Assembly: GCA_008828725.1 (NCBI GenBank)
Contig: MEHQ01000893.1
Coordinates: 461,259-525,258 of the forward strand
DNA length: 64,000 nt
Origin: Saccharina japonica
Lineage: Eukaryota > Sar > Phaeophyceae > Laminariales > Laminariaceae
Reading direction: 5' to 3'
The notes beneath the pieces are model-generated. The model was given only the letters and a program-made list of their open reading frames with translations. It ran no database searches and had not been told where the DNA came from. Made by a program: the position numbers and the translations under genes. Positions 21,101-33,700 of this stretch are shown here, piece after piece (within the stretch, counting starts at the first letter, position 1; each line of letters opens with the position of its first letter).

Positions 21101-23945
21101 CGGCTGCTTGCCCCCACGGGACGCAAGAGCGCACTCCAACATCCACACAAAAGTGCCCGTCATCGTGTCCGCTGTGATGGATTGGCCCACGATACGCGTC
21201 CTGAACTCGCTATCGATGACGGCCAAGACACCGATGGGCATACGGTACCGGTTTTTCACGGCCGTGTCGTCGTAGATCGCCACGTGCCCATATCGATTCC
21301 ACATGGACACCTGCGGATGTCGTCAGGGCACATATTTCGATTTTGGTTGCCTGCATGTGTCGGTCTTCAAGCCTACTCGTAGTGCTCATTGGCGGCCTAC
21401 GGTGCCGCGAAGCACTGTCAGTGGTGGAACGAAACACAGTCGGTGGGACGCTGGTTGCCAACTACGACCGCGGGATGTACCTGCTCGCTCGTTTGCCACC
21501 AAATATGGCTGAGTCGGCGTTGCTCGTCGAGCTTGACCCCGCACACTCCGCCCTCCGCAGTGAGGGCCTTTACCTAACAAATGAACAGTAAACCAAAGCG
21601 ACGCGTGCTACGGTAGAGGTAGCACTTTTTGGCTGGATCGTTTTCTGAACGATCGGGCTCCTTAACCCAAATTCGTCGGACTTTCATTTTTGTGACGAAT
21701 AATGTTTCAGAGTATACTTCGGTCACGATATTTCGCATCCGGCAGCACTTTTCTTTTCCTCCAGAAGCATTTGTTTCGGTGAGGTATGGCGCTCCTCAAG
21801 TGACCACCCTTATGAGGCAAAATGGTGCACCTCTATCGTAGCATGCGTCAAGCGCACATTTTAGTGACGAACGGCGGCAGATGTGCTTGCGGTAATTGTT
21901 TCACGATACAATACTCCGCCCTTGGTCGTGTGTCATCGAACACAGCCTATCCAATGAAGTATATTCCGGTGGTGTTTATGTACCGTGTCTCTAACAGGCA
22001 AGCGATCGTGTATGCAGTCCACCGAGTCTGCATCCACATGGATTCCTTCAAACACGAGAGAGAGACGACCGGAAGTAGGAATCTACGGCAGATGTAGCCT
22101 GTCTTCAACACCCCCCCCACCCCGCAAGCAATGGGCCAAAGCAACGGCCCAGAATGTCACAAACAAATTAGTCGGGTCGACGCCGGGGCCAACCGGATGT
22201 CGTCCTCATGGAAACGTTAGGCTGAACCGAGTACAACACCTTGAATTATTTCGGAGTCTGCGAGGCTTCAAGTGCTGTTGTTTGTGCTGCCACTAGCTAC
22301 GATACAGGTTGCTCGTAGATGTTGGCTAGGCGCCCATCGCGGGTGAGAGACTTGCCGGTAGTGGTGTGCATGTGTCTTGTGTGTATTTGTGTGTTCGCGG
22401 ACAGGCCTTTATTCTGCTTACCCGCCGACCAGGGGACTTTTCCCCACTCCCCCCACTCCCCCGCGGGGGTAGTTTTTGTTGAGGCTCCCCGAGCCCCCTC
22501 CTGCTTGAGTGCTAGAATGCGCGGGGGGGGGGGGGGTGCACTTAATTTTCATGCATGGCCGTAGTCGTTTGACCATAGACCCTCGCACCCCTGCAATGCC
22601 GGTTCGGGGGGGGACATACCTCTTCGTAGACAAGGGTTGCATCGGAAACCCGCTCAGCTCCCGTTTGCGCCGCAGCCGCGTTTTGAACCGCGCGGCGGTT
22701 CACGGGCTCATCATGCAACGCTTCCGGTACCGTGGCCATCGCCTTGAGCTTCATGCCTTGGCCGGGGCCGCGACGGACAAAAGGAACAACGGGTGAACAA
22801 GATAATATCAGATCGCTGGAAAAGTGTCCAATGCGACACCTAACGGCAAGTACCGGGACGACAAGTGGTGGGGTGCTGTCGGGCCCCAAGTTGAGATTGA
22901 GTATGCCGATGATGGCGACGTCTTGGCTCTGCTGTCGCGCTCTTCCCTCCTCGCCGACCATCTTTCCCAATTGGCCCTGCATCTCCTCCGATAGCTTTCC
23001 AGCCAGCCGCATTGTCACCGCCACAGCCTCGCGGTCAACGACGTGGTTGTGGTCGAGCTCCAAGCTTGTGAGGCTGGGGTGGGCGTCGTGCAGAGCGTGC
23101 CTGAGGGTGACCTGCTTCAGTGGAACGTGTGGGTGAACAACCCAGGAAGATATGTATGCGTCGCAATGTCAAAGTTCTCGCAACGAGAAATTTAAGTTAT
23201 TTTCGGTAACGGTGCCATTCATCGAAGGGGCATTAGAGGTGGGTCGCGGGAGCTTGCCCGCGCAGGGGGGGGAGGGGGGTGCACTCATGATCATTCATGG
23301 CCGCAGTCGTATGACCATAAAACCTGGCATCCCTACAGTGCGGGGGGGGGAGTGGGGAGTGTGAAATATAGAGTGGTGGCGGCAGTGGCGATTGTAGCGC
23401 AAGTCCATAGGTGCCTCCGACACCAACGTACGCTGTACACCCACACCCACGTACATCAAATTTGCAAGCTGTTCTCATGCTTCCCCTGCTATTCCGGCGA
23501 ATGACGCCAGGTGCTGCACAGAGGGTGTTCCAAACGAACCAATGAAGCCGACGGTCAGCATGTACAAACACAAAACTAGCTGCTGGCTGGCCCCTCGCCC
23601 TCCTCTATACTCTCCAAGTCACGAAAGCGAAACACTTGCAGCCGAAATACACCTATATATTCCTTGAAACCACTGTACCGTTGGCGTTACACTGGGCACA
23701 GGCTTACCAGTATCTTGGGCGCGCAAGTATTCCGCCTGTCGGTTAGGCCCGCCTCTCTGACATTGTAATCTCTTCATGTTGCACCGCTCGCCCGAGCCGT
23801 CGTGCACTCGTGATGATGACGAAACCGAAAGTATAATTCCTTCCTCAGCACACACGGTGCGCAGTTTCTCTTCCACATCTTCCATCGTTCGGTCCTCCAG
23901 CCCAGTTCCCTCCAGCTTCAGCCGGAAACTTCCTGGGTCGTACGC
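18200..23945 (-). CDS. FAR1-like / MULE / SWIM transposase gene (Mutator type), multi-exon
   Basis: Spliced model from in-phase GT/AG junctions (minus strand): 23945-23708, 23513-23455, 23111 to about 22850, 21310-20930, 20762-20564, then 19171 to 18200. The first three exons give a FAR1-like DNA-binding region: an EEKLRTVCAEEG helix, LQCQRGG, TACKFD and LELDHNHVVD. The next two give the MULE DDE core: YDDTAVKNRYRMPIG, FIQDADAAMTGAVRRVLPDA, then C-L-W-H-L-Y-Q-N. It continues RVEG/QNALIKDKCNTRTSL across an intron of about 1.4 kb. The last exon carries a SWIM finger (CQC-x9-CRH). Junction phases match at four of the five joins; the 22850-21310 link is unresolved. Near 18890-18915 the frame shifts by one base, so the copy is inactive or the assembly is wrong. 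Small element D lies in the third intron. It could be a live Mutator gene, a relic or a domesticated FAR1-type regulator. Confidence 0.75.
19965..20010. repeat. CAA/CAG-rich tract in intron
   Basis: An imperfect CAA/CAG run on the plus strand inside the long intron (19172-20563) of the MULE gene. It is not coding in the spliced model. Confidence 0.6.
21600..21849 (-). mobile_element. Small TIR element, copy D
   Basis: 250 bp, among the best-preserved copies: GACGCGTGCTACGGTAGAGG at the left, CTCTATCGTAGCATGCGTC at the right, flanked by a perfect AAGC duplication. It lies in an intron of the minus-strand FAR1/MULE gene, between the FAR1-like exons and the DDE exon. Confidence 0.9.
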
Positions 23946-24609
23946 CTGGCCCGACGTGATGAGCAAACAGTACAAAGGGCAACAACAACGACATGCTGAC
24001 TTTTGGACGTCCACCCAACGTGGTTGTAACCCCGTGCTTGTCAGGTCATGGAGGTGCCATTCTCAACGATGACGAACATTTGTGATGTAGCCGAGGAAGG
24101 AACTGGGATTAGCGCCGATGTCACCAACGTCCCGGTAGCTCAGCCCGTCGTCATGCAGCCGCTCGACTTTGATGATGTGGTGAGCAACACTCTTTGTGTG
24201 TGTACCCCATGAATTTACGATAGGAGAGTCAAGCCCCCTCTCACTTTCGGTTTCCATCTTAGGGGTAGGCAAGTTGGATCGCATATAGCCGTCATTTAGT
24301 TACTGTCTGTTGAGTATCTCTGTGTTCCGTATTCCTAGTGTCTACCACGGGCATGTATTTATTTATTTCTCCGCGTAAATTCTTTAGCCCGAGGAGAGTT
24401 CGTAGGGGACAAACCCGTTTACCTGTAGTATTGTATTTTACGACCAGATTTGTGGAGCCGGGCAGTATAGTTGTATATTGGACGCAACGAGAAAATAAAG
24501 TATACACGACACCGACAAACCGTTCACGCCCAGCACCCACACGGACGATTTTGGTACCGCCGTCGTGGTCTCTAATAGGAAAAATCAGCTCGCGCATGAC
24601 GAAAAACCA

Positions 24610-27578
24610 CGTTCGTTGCATTGCAGGAAGAGCATACCCAAGAATGCAGAAACACAGGAGCCGAGGGAAGCACTGCCTCAGGCAGACGAGGCGGAGGATA
24701 AATACTTCGAAGAGGGTGAGTCTGTCAAAAGTGTCAATAATGTCCACCCCGTACACGGGGCGGCAGTTACACCCGTCTTGACATATCCGACACTCTTTTT
24801 TTTAATCATATTTCGGGTTGATGTATATAAAAAATCCTTCAACATTTTCACGAAGTGAATATACGACAACCACTCAACATCCCTCTCACGCCCCGTACTC
24901 TACATAAATATGCACCTGAACCGCCTCAGCGATCCTCTCTGGGTAAAACAACCATACATCTCGTCGTTTTAACCCGCGATGCGGATTGGCCTCGAGCAAA
25001 AGTACATTACGTAGATGAGGCGGGTATGCACAGCGCACTCCAGGCAAATATAAAATCCCCGCATACCATTCCTGCAGACCACACATCCTGTCTCGACCCG
25101 GGTGCGTACCGAGCTGAAGTCCCGCCTTTATTCTTACGCGCATGCCACGGCATCGCATTGTGTCCTGTTCCATTGCACCGTGCCCATACAGGGTGGGAGT
25201 TAGACAGCGAGGCCGAGATGGACGGCGGTGCGGTCCTCCTGAATGGGGTTGATGGCGTCCTCGGGCAGATTTCCTCAGGTCAACGCGAGGAAGATGTAAG
25301 GACGTTACTGTGGTACATATTTGAATGGTCCACGCGTTCCAGACTAACTTGTTTCAGCTCCAAAGATATAACGAGGCGGCCATGCGGTTAGCGAAGCGAC
25401 TCTAGCAGTTTGTGTCATTATGTTTACCGCACATATCCCTGTAAGCAGAACAATGCCGTAAAAGGCACTTCTCCCAGATAGTACATGGCATTTTTCACAC
25501 CTGCGAGGGAATGGTTTGTGCACAGCGAGCTGGCTGTACCGATGCCACGAACGAACGAACGTTCATACGTATTATTTCTACTCCGTCCTCGCATGTTCCT
25601 CGTTGTTGCTCCATACCCTGCAGGCTGCGTCCGCCGTGACCAACTTGACGTTACAAAATCTGGCGGATCATTCTTCGGCTATGCCTAAGATCAAATCGGC
25701 CGTGTTTGCATCAATCCGTAAACACGTCTCATTTCTTGAGCCTCTGGCCGTGAAAGTCCTCGAGCTTGATCACACCGTAACAAGCATGGGGTTCTTGTGG
25801 AAGTCCCACGTGGATAGAACGCGTGAATTTGGGGGGCGTCGGGGGTCGATGGGGCAGGCATCGGAATTCACAATTGCGCGGTTCAAGGTGTGGCCGCAAA
25901 CCTTGCGGGCTTGATTATTCCACGACGACGTCATGGGCGAGGCGGTTAGGCTATACCCCAAAACACAGGGCGAAGCACTACCTGTCTGATGTATTCAACA
26001 TCCTCGACGAGGTGAGTTGGGGGAGAAAATGCATGTGGTTTACGACGTCCCAGGCACATGCCCACGGCTTACAACCTTTGTTTCTAACACGACGCGTCAG
26101 AAAGTAGACATGTTCACGATTGGTGTTGGTCGGCGCGTTACTTAGACCGAGGTAGAGTTTCAGCGAAGGGTTAGGATACACGGCTGGATATTCTGTCGTA
26201 ACCATGTTCACGTTGGCGCCCATACCTGTCAGCATTCCGTGCGTTTAGGTAACGCTGACAGGGTTCCCGGTGCATTGTCCTCAAAATTGCGAACTTTGGG
26301 CTTACGAAGTGCCCCCGCCCCCCCCCCCCCCCCTCTCCCTTTCGCTATCTTGTCCGCCGCCTACATAATTGCATTTTGTTTCTTCCACACAATGTAGGGG
26401 CTATACAAGGTGTTCGTACGCCAGAAGAAATCCGCTAAAATGGTAGAATTGACGTATCCTACAGAGCAATATGCGCTCTCGGAGCCGCGCGCGAGAGTAG
26501 TGTACTTCATTTCCGTGTGGATGCTGAGCAGAGTTGCTCACGTACGTGAAACGCTACACGCTACGCGCCGAAGAGTGGTTGTCGGTGGTGAACTATAACG
26601 TGTACCACACGAAGGACCTGGCGGTGCAGACCGAGCCGGAACTGGCCCCTTTCGTTGGCGAGGTCGGCTTTAGGAACGACCCAGCTAACGGCCAAGGGCT
26701 ACTTTTCGTGCGGAAGGCCTTCTTCGACTCTGTTTTGACGATAGAGAGTGGGTATTTTCATTCCCTAAAAAACCCGATACAATGCTTGGAACGTACCTGG
26801 GAGACCTTCCTAACGAGATCTTCAACGTTGTCAGGAACTCCGACGTGGTCAAGGCAGCCTGGGGAAACATGTTGTCCCCCAAACAGCGCATCCACAAGTG
26901 TGCGCGAGGTGTTCGATTTTTTACTCACGAAGTGGCACAACTGCCGCATGGGAGACCATGCGCGTCGTGTTACAGAGACGACCAAGCTCTGCAAGGAGAA
27001 GGCTTCAAACCTTGCTTTACGGACGACTCTGAAGGCTGTCAGTGGCAAGTCTGAAAAGGGAAACGCCACGGGTGGGGAAGAGGGGACTACATCGACTGCG
27101 GCAGTGGCAGCAGGAAGGGAACATGGTGTATCGTCTAACCGCGCTGGAGGTGTGAACGTCGCTCGGGAGAATGCTTCGTCTGGCGTTGGTCGTGGCTTAA
27201 ACAACGCACAGGCACAGCACCGCGAAAGTCTCGTGGACCTGACGGAGCATGATTTTCGGCAGATGACAAAGGCCAACCTGTCCTTCCGTATCAAAGCCGT
27301 CGGGCGGAACGTGAACGTGCACCACTAGGATGAACAAGGCAGGACTGCTTTTGGAGTTAAGGCGATTGGTGCCTCAGATTGGGACTAAGTCAGGAGTAAA
27401 GGAGGACGGTTTTACGATCGGTCACGGCCTCTTCGATGCCGACAACGACGAGATTGACGTGGCTCTTGGCCGGGTTGTGATAGACGAAGCGTCACAAAAC
27501 TCTACTAGAAACCGGTCTAGCGAAGCCAACGACGGGCGGGGGGTGTGTGGAGAGCACTGGCAACAGTTTCGAGGTTGA
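24610..27578 (+). pseudogene. Decayed multi-exon gene, unknown family, SAP-like C-terminus
   Basis: Plus-strand coding remnants. An exon ending at 24715 (EDKYFEE then a phase-1 donor GTGAGT) joins in phase to 25192-25295 (WELDSEAEMDGGAVLLNG). A piece at 25350 reads LQRYNEAAMRLAKRL then stops. Exonic stretches follow at 25628-25990 and 26400-27578. Apparent frameshifts occur in a G-run near 25832, near 26535, 26780, 26890 and at 27330. The end reads as a lysine/arginine-rich SAP-like helix pair (LTEHDFRQMTKANLSFRIKA, then MNKAGLLLELRRLV in another frame). No catalytic domain is recognisable. The density of breaks argues for a relic, perhaps of a transposon gene. Exon limits are approximate. 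Confidence 0.4.
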
Positions 27579-28679
27579 GGCGAACGCAAACAATGGCAGA
27601 GGATATAGACGTCGGCGAATCCCCGCAGTATCAAGGAGTGGTGGGGGATTACAACGATATGTTCCTGAACGCGCCTGTAAACTTGCCCACGGTGTAGATC
27701 CGTATCGTAACAGCAGTATCTAGTTTTGTAAAAATTCTACAGTAGTCAAATATATGTCTTTTATACTGCTGCTCGGTACGAGCCCCCTCCCGGGGACGTG
27801 GCCGCCCCCGAGCCTGTGACCGCCGCCCACGTAGTAGAATTAGTATGTGTTCTAATGGTGGTTTGTGCTTTGGATCTTCACCGATATGCCTGTTTCGTTA
27901 TTCCAGCGGGGATTCTGCCGGAAGAACGGACACCGTCATCCTAGCCGGCGAGCGGGAGGCAACGGCAAGGGCCTTCTCGGGGGCGGGCCGGTCTCTCCCG
28001 GGGAACTGGACGGATCCGCAGAAAAGGAGGCGGTTTCAAACCACTTTCGGGGTTATTTCACCTCCCCGAGTATTTGTGTCCGTCTACCCTTTCTTGGGGG
28101 GTTCGATTTGTATCGAGGTGTTTTTTTTTTGCCGGTGACGGTTACTCCTAGGTGTAGGAACGGTGCTCCGTCTCGAAATCGGTGCGTGGTCAACGGCCAA
28201 ATGACTAAGGCAAGCAACAAATGAGTACCCCCCCCCCGGGAATTTGGTCCAGCAGTTTGACGATTGAGTCTAAGCTTGCTGGTTCTAGCTTTGAGCCTCG
28301 GCACATTCCGTCCGTTTTTTTTCTCAAGTTTGTATGGTACAATGTATGGGGTTTTATTCGGTATGAGAACTCGATTTCCCCACATACTGTAGTTTGTAAT
28401 GGCTTAAAGGGTTTTACCCATTCTTTTATTATACGAGCTGGTTCAAGCATATCACCCAGAATTTTGTCAGCCACGAATGCCGATCGAAAATATGTACTCG
28501 AGTGTCACATAATTGGTATCAGATCGACCCCCATGAACAGTGGGAGAGGGTGACACAGGCCGATTTTTTATCAAGGGCATTTCGCTGGCGCTAGAGGCGG
28601 AACTGTGCCCTGATCAACCACAGGCCTTCAAACATGTCAGTAATAGTCAGGCGTTTCCGCAGGGAAAAGTATCATTTTT

Positions 28680-29193
28680 TCAATTTGTTTTCTGGACGAA
28701 TCGATTCTGGGTACTCGTCTGTTGAAAGTTTCGCGCAAATGTTCGAAGAACTGACTGCGAAGGATCAATATGAAGTAATATTTGACGCTAAAAGCTGATC
28801 CTATAAAAAAACTAAGTACTTACGAGGCAACGCCTATTTATTGCATTTTTACCGCACAAACGTCCGAATGTCCACGCCGTTTTTTGGGGATAGACCCTGA
28901 AATTTGTCACACGTGTTTCATGCGCCCTACCCGAGCCTTGTACGATTGATTTTGTTTTTCGCCGGCAATTTTGCATCTCTCAAGACCCAAATTTCCGAAA
29001 AAAAATACAAAACAAACAATTTCTGGAGAAAAAAAGAAAAAAATGAAAAACAAAACCCATTCGGTAACGGCTCGGATAGGGCGCATAAAACGTGTGACAA
29101 ATTTCAGGGCCTATCTCCAAAACACGGCGTGGACATTGGCTACTGAATACATTTTGGACGGTATCATATGCTCGAACCAGCCTGGATATATTT
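28680..29193. repeat. Fold-back repeat unit 1 of a tandem pair
   Basis: A 510 bp unit directly repeated at 29194-29690. Each unit contains its own inverted repeat: here 28874-28938 (CACGCCGTTTTTTGGGGATA onward) pairs with 29070-29134. Shared landmarks include GATTCTGGGTACTC and ACGAGGCAACGCCTATTTAT. There is no coding capacity. Confidence 0.8.
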
Positions 29194-29690
29194 TTTTCTT
29201 TCCATTTTTGTTCTGAACGAACCGATTCTGGGTACTCCAAGGCATGTCCGTGGAAAGTTTAGCGCAAATATTCGAAGAACCGACTGCGCAGGATCAGTAT
29301 CAAGTGATCTTAACCGCTAAAAGCTGATCGTATACTGGAACTAAGTAATTACGAGGCAACGCCTATTTATTGCACTTTTACCGCACAAAAGTCCAAATAT
29401 CCACGCCGTTTTTTGGGGATATACCCTGAAATGTGTCAGACGTGTTTCATGCCCCCTACCCGAGCCTTTTACGATTTTTGTTTTTTTTTCATTTATCGCC
29501 TGAAGTTTTGGATCTCTTGAGGCCCACATTTTGGCAAAAAACACAAAACAAGCAAATATCTGGCGGGAAAAAAACAAACATTCGTTAACGGCTCGGATAG
29601 GGCGCATAAAGCACGTGTGCCAGATTTCAGGGTCTATCTAAAAAAAACGGCGTGGACATTGGCTACTGAATACATTTTGGGCGGTATGCC
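29194..29690. repeat. Fold-back repeat unit 2 of a tandem pair
   Basis: Second copy of the 510 bp unit, with its inverted-repeat arms at 29402-29466 and 29591-29656. It diverges from unit 1 mostly in the poly-A/poly-T parts and small indels. The pair could be a tandem duplication of one element or two nested insertions. Confidence 0.8.
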
Positions 29691-30759
29691 TGGACCAGCC
29701 TGTATTGGGTTTGGTGTTATATCTCATTCTTCTTTCAATTTGTACGGAGAGTTTGCACCCTATTTCGAGATGGATATGGCAGTTACTGTGGAAGCGCAGG
29801 GGCATGGTTGGGTGGGATGTACACACAATGGTTGCCGAAAGGGTGCGTGGTATGGTATATTATGGGGTATGACCTTACCAAAAATCATACCTCATAGGTT
29901 TGGTGATTATTCGGGGATGGTATGCTATCATCCCCTCCTTGGGCGTTTTCTACGTATCTCCCCATTGTTTTTAGTATGTGACTATGGATTACATTAGGTG
30001 TTGTATAGCTGTACATATTATGTTGGTGCCGTACATCGGTACTCAATACTTCGGCCACAAACAATACATAAAAACAACACGAAATTAAACATTGTGACGG
30101 AATAACCTGACGCGACTTAGGACTATTTACATTAGCGCGCCTAGACACGGGCGTCGAAAAAAACACCTGAGCGAGAGAGAGATTGACTGCCTTGGGGAGC
30201 CGCTGCGTGCGGCTGGCGTGGCACCGTTGCACGTTGACGGGGGGTCGAGGGGCGTTCGGGACAGCCGGTGTCACGCGTGGCAATATTTATACTACCTAAT
30301 ATCAGCGGCCCGAAACTGCGTCACTCTCACACAAACTCCGTGAAACGTATTTATGACTGTGGACTATATGGACCTACCAGGAATCGACACCTACGTTAAC
30401 AAACTCAGTCCTCAGCCCTGATTGAATATATACGTGTGCCACTGGGCGCAGCACGAACGTGCCCGGGGCATAGTGCGCCAAACTATCCTGAACGGAGTAA
30501 AGAGGATCCATTGAAATCGACAAATCACAAAGTACGCACTGTGCACAACGGGTTGCGACCTAAGGGTGACCACCCTGCATAGATCCTTCATCGCTCTCAA
30601 TACACCGCGGACACAGAACACCATAGCTTCAATCCCTCGTACGCGCTTGCGATCTGGCACGTCGTTCTTCTTTGTTGGCGGGAAGTGCCGCCTGCCCACG
30701 GGAACTGGCGAGGTCGAAGTCAGACCCTCGGTGGGCATTGTGGCTTGCGTTGCGCCGGG
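29691..30759. other. Gene-free spacer
   Basis: No supportable gene. A 126-codon plus-strand frame begins inside fold-back unit 2 and has no family resemblance. A GGGGTATGACC motif at about 29864 recurs at 34455 and 34748 and is inverted at 34485. The stretch at 30412-30759 lies beyond the stop of the minus-strand unknown gene and could be its 3' UTR. Confidence 0.4.
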
Positions 30760-33700
30760 TCATGCCATTGAGGGCCCTGCGTCTGCCAAAATCGTGTTTA
30801 GAGCCCGGCCTTGCTCGCCGTTGATCTCCATGACCTGCTTCCTGGCGGCGAGGAGTTGTCTCGTGAGTGTCTCTTTATCCTTCTGTAGCTCCTCGATCTT
30901 GACTGCTTGCGCGTCTAGCTTTCGTGCCCGTGTATACATTTTTTCGTTTTTGGGCACGGACATATGCAACGGTCGAAGTCATTGAAGAGTCCCGCCGTGC
31001 GGCGCAGGCACAGCCGTGATACCATGTATATAGCTCGCATTCAATACAACACATCTATAAATCATTACTCCCAACTTCAGCACGAGTCGAGCGCACGACA
31101 AACCTTCTGTGGGCTGCTGAGGAAGATGTTGGGGGCGTGCTTCGGCGGACTAGCTTTGGCAGCGTTTTGAGCCCGAACCAACAACCTTTCTCGGGCGAAG
31201 ACCATGCACCCTCCACAACGTGGGGGCATTCCGGCGTGACGCTGTGGGAACGCGATCCCTGAGCACTGCCTCGACCAGAACACCGAATGGTTGCCGACTG
31301 ACCCAAGGACCCCCGACACACCAGTGGGCCCCGACAGGAATCCTTTCACCGCATTTGCTCCCCAACCCAATGTTTCCACCACGCCTTTGTCTGCATTGTC
31401 CAGGGCACGCTCTGCGTCGCGGACTACACTCGAGAAACCTTGCGCGGCGTCCCTGTCCAAGTGTTCTCGTCGACCGCCCACACACGGCTGAATCATATCC
31501 ACCCGGTGGAGCAGCTGGCATGCAGCCAAAACAGAGCGGGACACACATGGCCGGGTTAGCGTAAACGTCCAATTCACCTCAATCACGTTGCACGTATATA
31601 GGGCTGAGATCATACAGACCGCAACACAAACCTGGACAAGCACAAACACAACGACGACGTTAAACGACGGAGAAAATACAACAACGCACAACGCCGCAAG
31701 AGTTGCACCTGACCGTAACGCTCACCTGGGAGAGATCCTCCTTGCTGTGAACGTGGGTTAACTCGATCACGTTGCTTGCTTCTTCGCATCTGCGGCTGTT
31801 AAACTCAACGGACTTGACCTTGCCCCTATTGGCGATGTCGGGTTCGCCAACAAAAACCTGTCCAACGATTGGACATCATGGACCACGCGCACAAGAGATA
31901 AGAGGTGGGTGCCTCGTTTGTATTCGTGAAAATGTATGGCTTCGTCGCGCAATGTGCGAGGTAAAGCACGTTATACGTACACAAAAAGTAACTGTTTATT
32001 ATTATGGTAATATGTTTAATAGAATGTGTGACTCCGACGTAGGTTTGAAAACAACTCGAAAAGACGAAGACATAAGGATAACGAAAAAACAGACTTGAGA
32101 GGTATCCAGGCATGTGTTCCAGAGTGCCATTCATGGTAACTCTATAGGTGTGGGACCCATACGCGGAGGGCGGCCATTATAAGGGGAGCTGATATTCGCC
32201 AGTCACCCCAAATGCTTCGTTCGAAAGTGAACACCTTGCATTTTGGATGGACAGCGCAAAATCGTTGGGCCGTGCGCGTGTTCTATAATGACATGGTAAT
32301 GTATCGTAAACAGGAATATCGACGATCGAGCCCCCCGTAAGGCCTTGCACCCTTATCGTGTCTGACCCACCCATGGTCACGAGGACTTCTAAGGGACACA
32401 TTGTTACGCACTCACCTCAACGTTCGCCAGTCTGCGGTCGGTCGAGAAAACGAAACCCCCATTTCCGTCACTCCGTGTGGACCACACCGGTGGCAACACG
32501 CCGAATGCATCCTCAGAGAAACGCCTCCAAGTACAGGATACGATCTCATATGCCTTTGCTGTCCCATGTTGGTGAGATCGGATCCCGTACGTTGCGGATC
32601 GCTCGGGGTCCTGGTAGAATGGATCCGAGGGTAGGAAATGCATCAACCGTGATGGATTCGTCCGTCATTGGTGTTTCGAAGTGGGTTCTTCGTACAGCGA
32701 GCATTGGTTACTGTTCGACACAGGCTGTGTTCGTTCCAACCGCGACACAAGTCGCCTTCCGTTTAGACCAGAATGAGAGGCGAACACATGCTCGCGGGTT
32801 ACCCCTTCTAATAGCTTATATACCAACGGTTAACCGGCACCTTTGTCAGGGACTGCAGGTGGTGCGACATCAGCTGTGGGGGCGGGTCGAACTTGAGGAG
32901 CCTTTCCAAGGCAGGGTGACTGTAAAGCCATTCTTGGACGCGGGCCATGATTAATTGGACGCCTCCCTTCTGAGAGTCAAACCCCCTGTTATGGTCCTTG
33001 AGGAACAACAAAAGAGGCAGTAGGACAGAGAAGTGGTGCTCCTTTTCCCACTTGAAACCGGAAAATCTCTCGGCGAGTCGTGCCGCCTCGAGTTGGTTCT
33101 CTTCCTGTAAATAGGCACGGTTGGATCGTTGGGTTGTTAAAGAAGGAGGAAGGAAATCAATGGATGGAGAAAAACGGGCTTGAGCAAAGTTTACTGAGTG
33201 TTATACGATCTTCGAACAATTCACGTTGTCCGGCGACTCCTTGTGCTTCGGGGTCGCATCTACATCTTACGAATATAGGCCTGCAGACGCATGCTACGAT
33301 AGAGGCGCCATGTTTTTTCTGAGCTCCTCACTTAAGGAGCGTCATACCTCACCGAAAAAATGATTTTGGAGGAAAATAAAAGTGCTGCCGGATGAGAAAT
33401 TTCATGACCGAAGTATACTTGAAACTTTATTCGTCATAAAAATGAAAGTCCGACGAATTCGGGTTAAGGAGCCCGATCGTTCAGAAAACGATTCAGCCAA
33501 AAAGTGCTACCTCTACCGTAGCACGCGTCTGCAGTGAGGAGCATCACCGGCCCGCAAGTTTTCGAGCAGCAATCAATCACCTCTAGGTCACGCGGAGTCG
33601 TGTCTTCGGTACGTGACCTCCTCGCAGCGCGTTCCGCTTCATGCTGCAATGCACCACCAGAGGGAGTGGGCGCTGATCGTCGATTTGCGCCACCTCTGTC

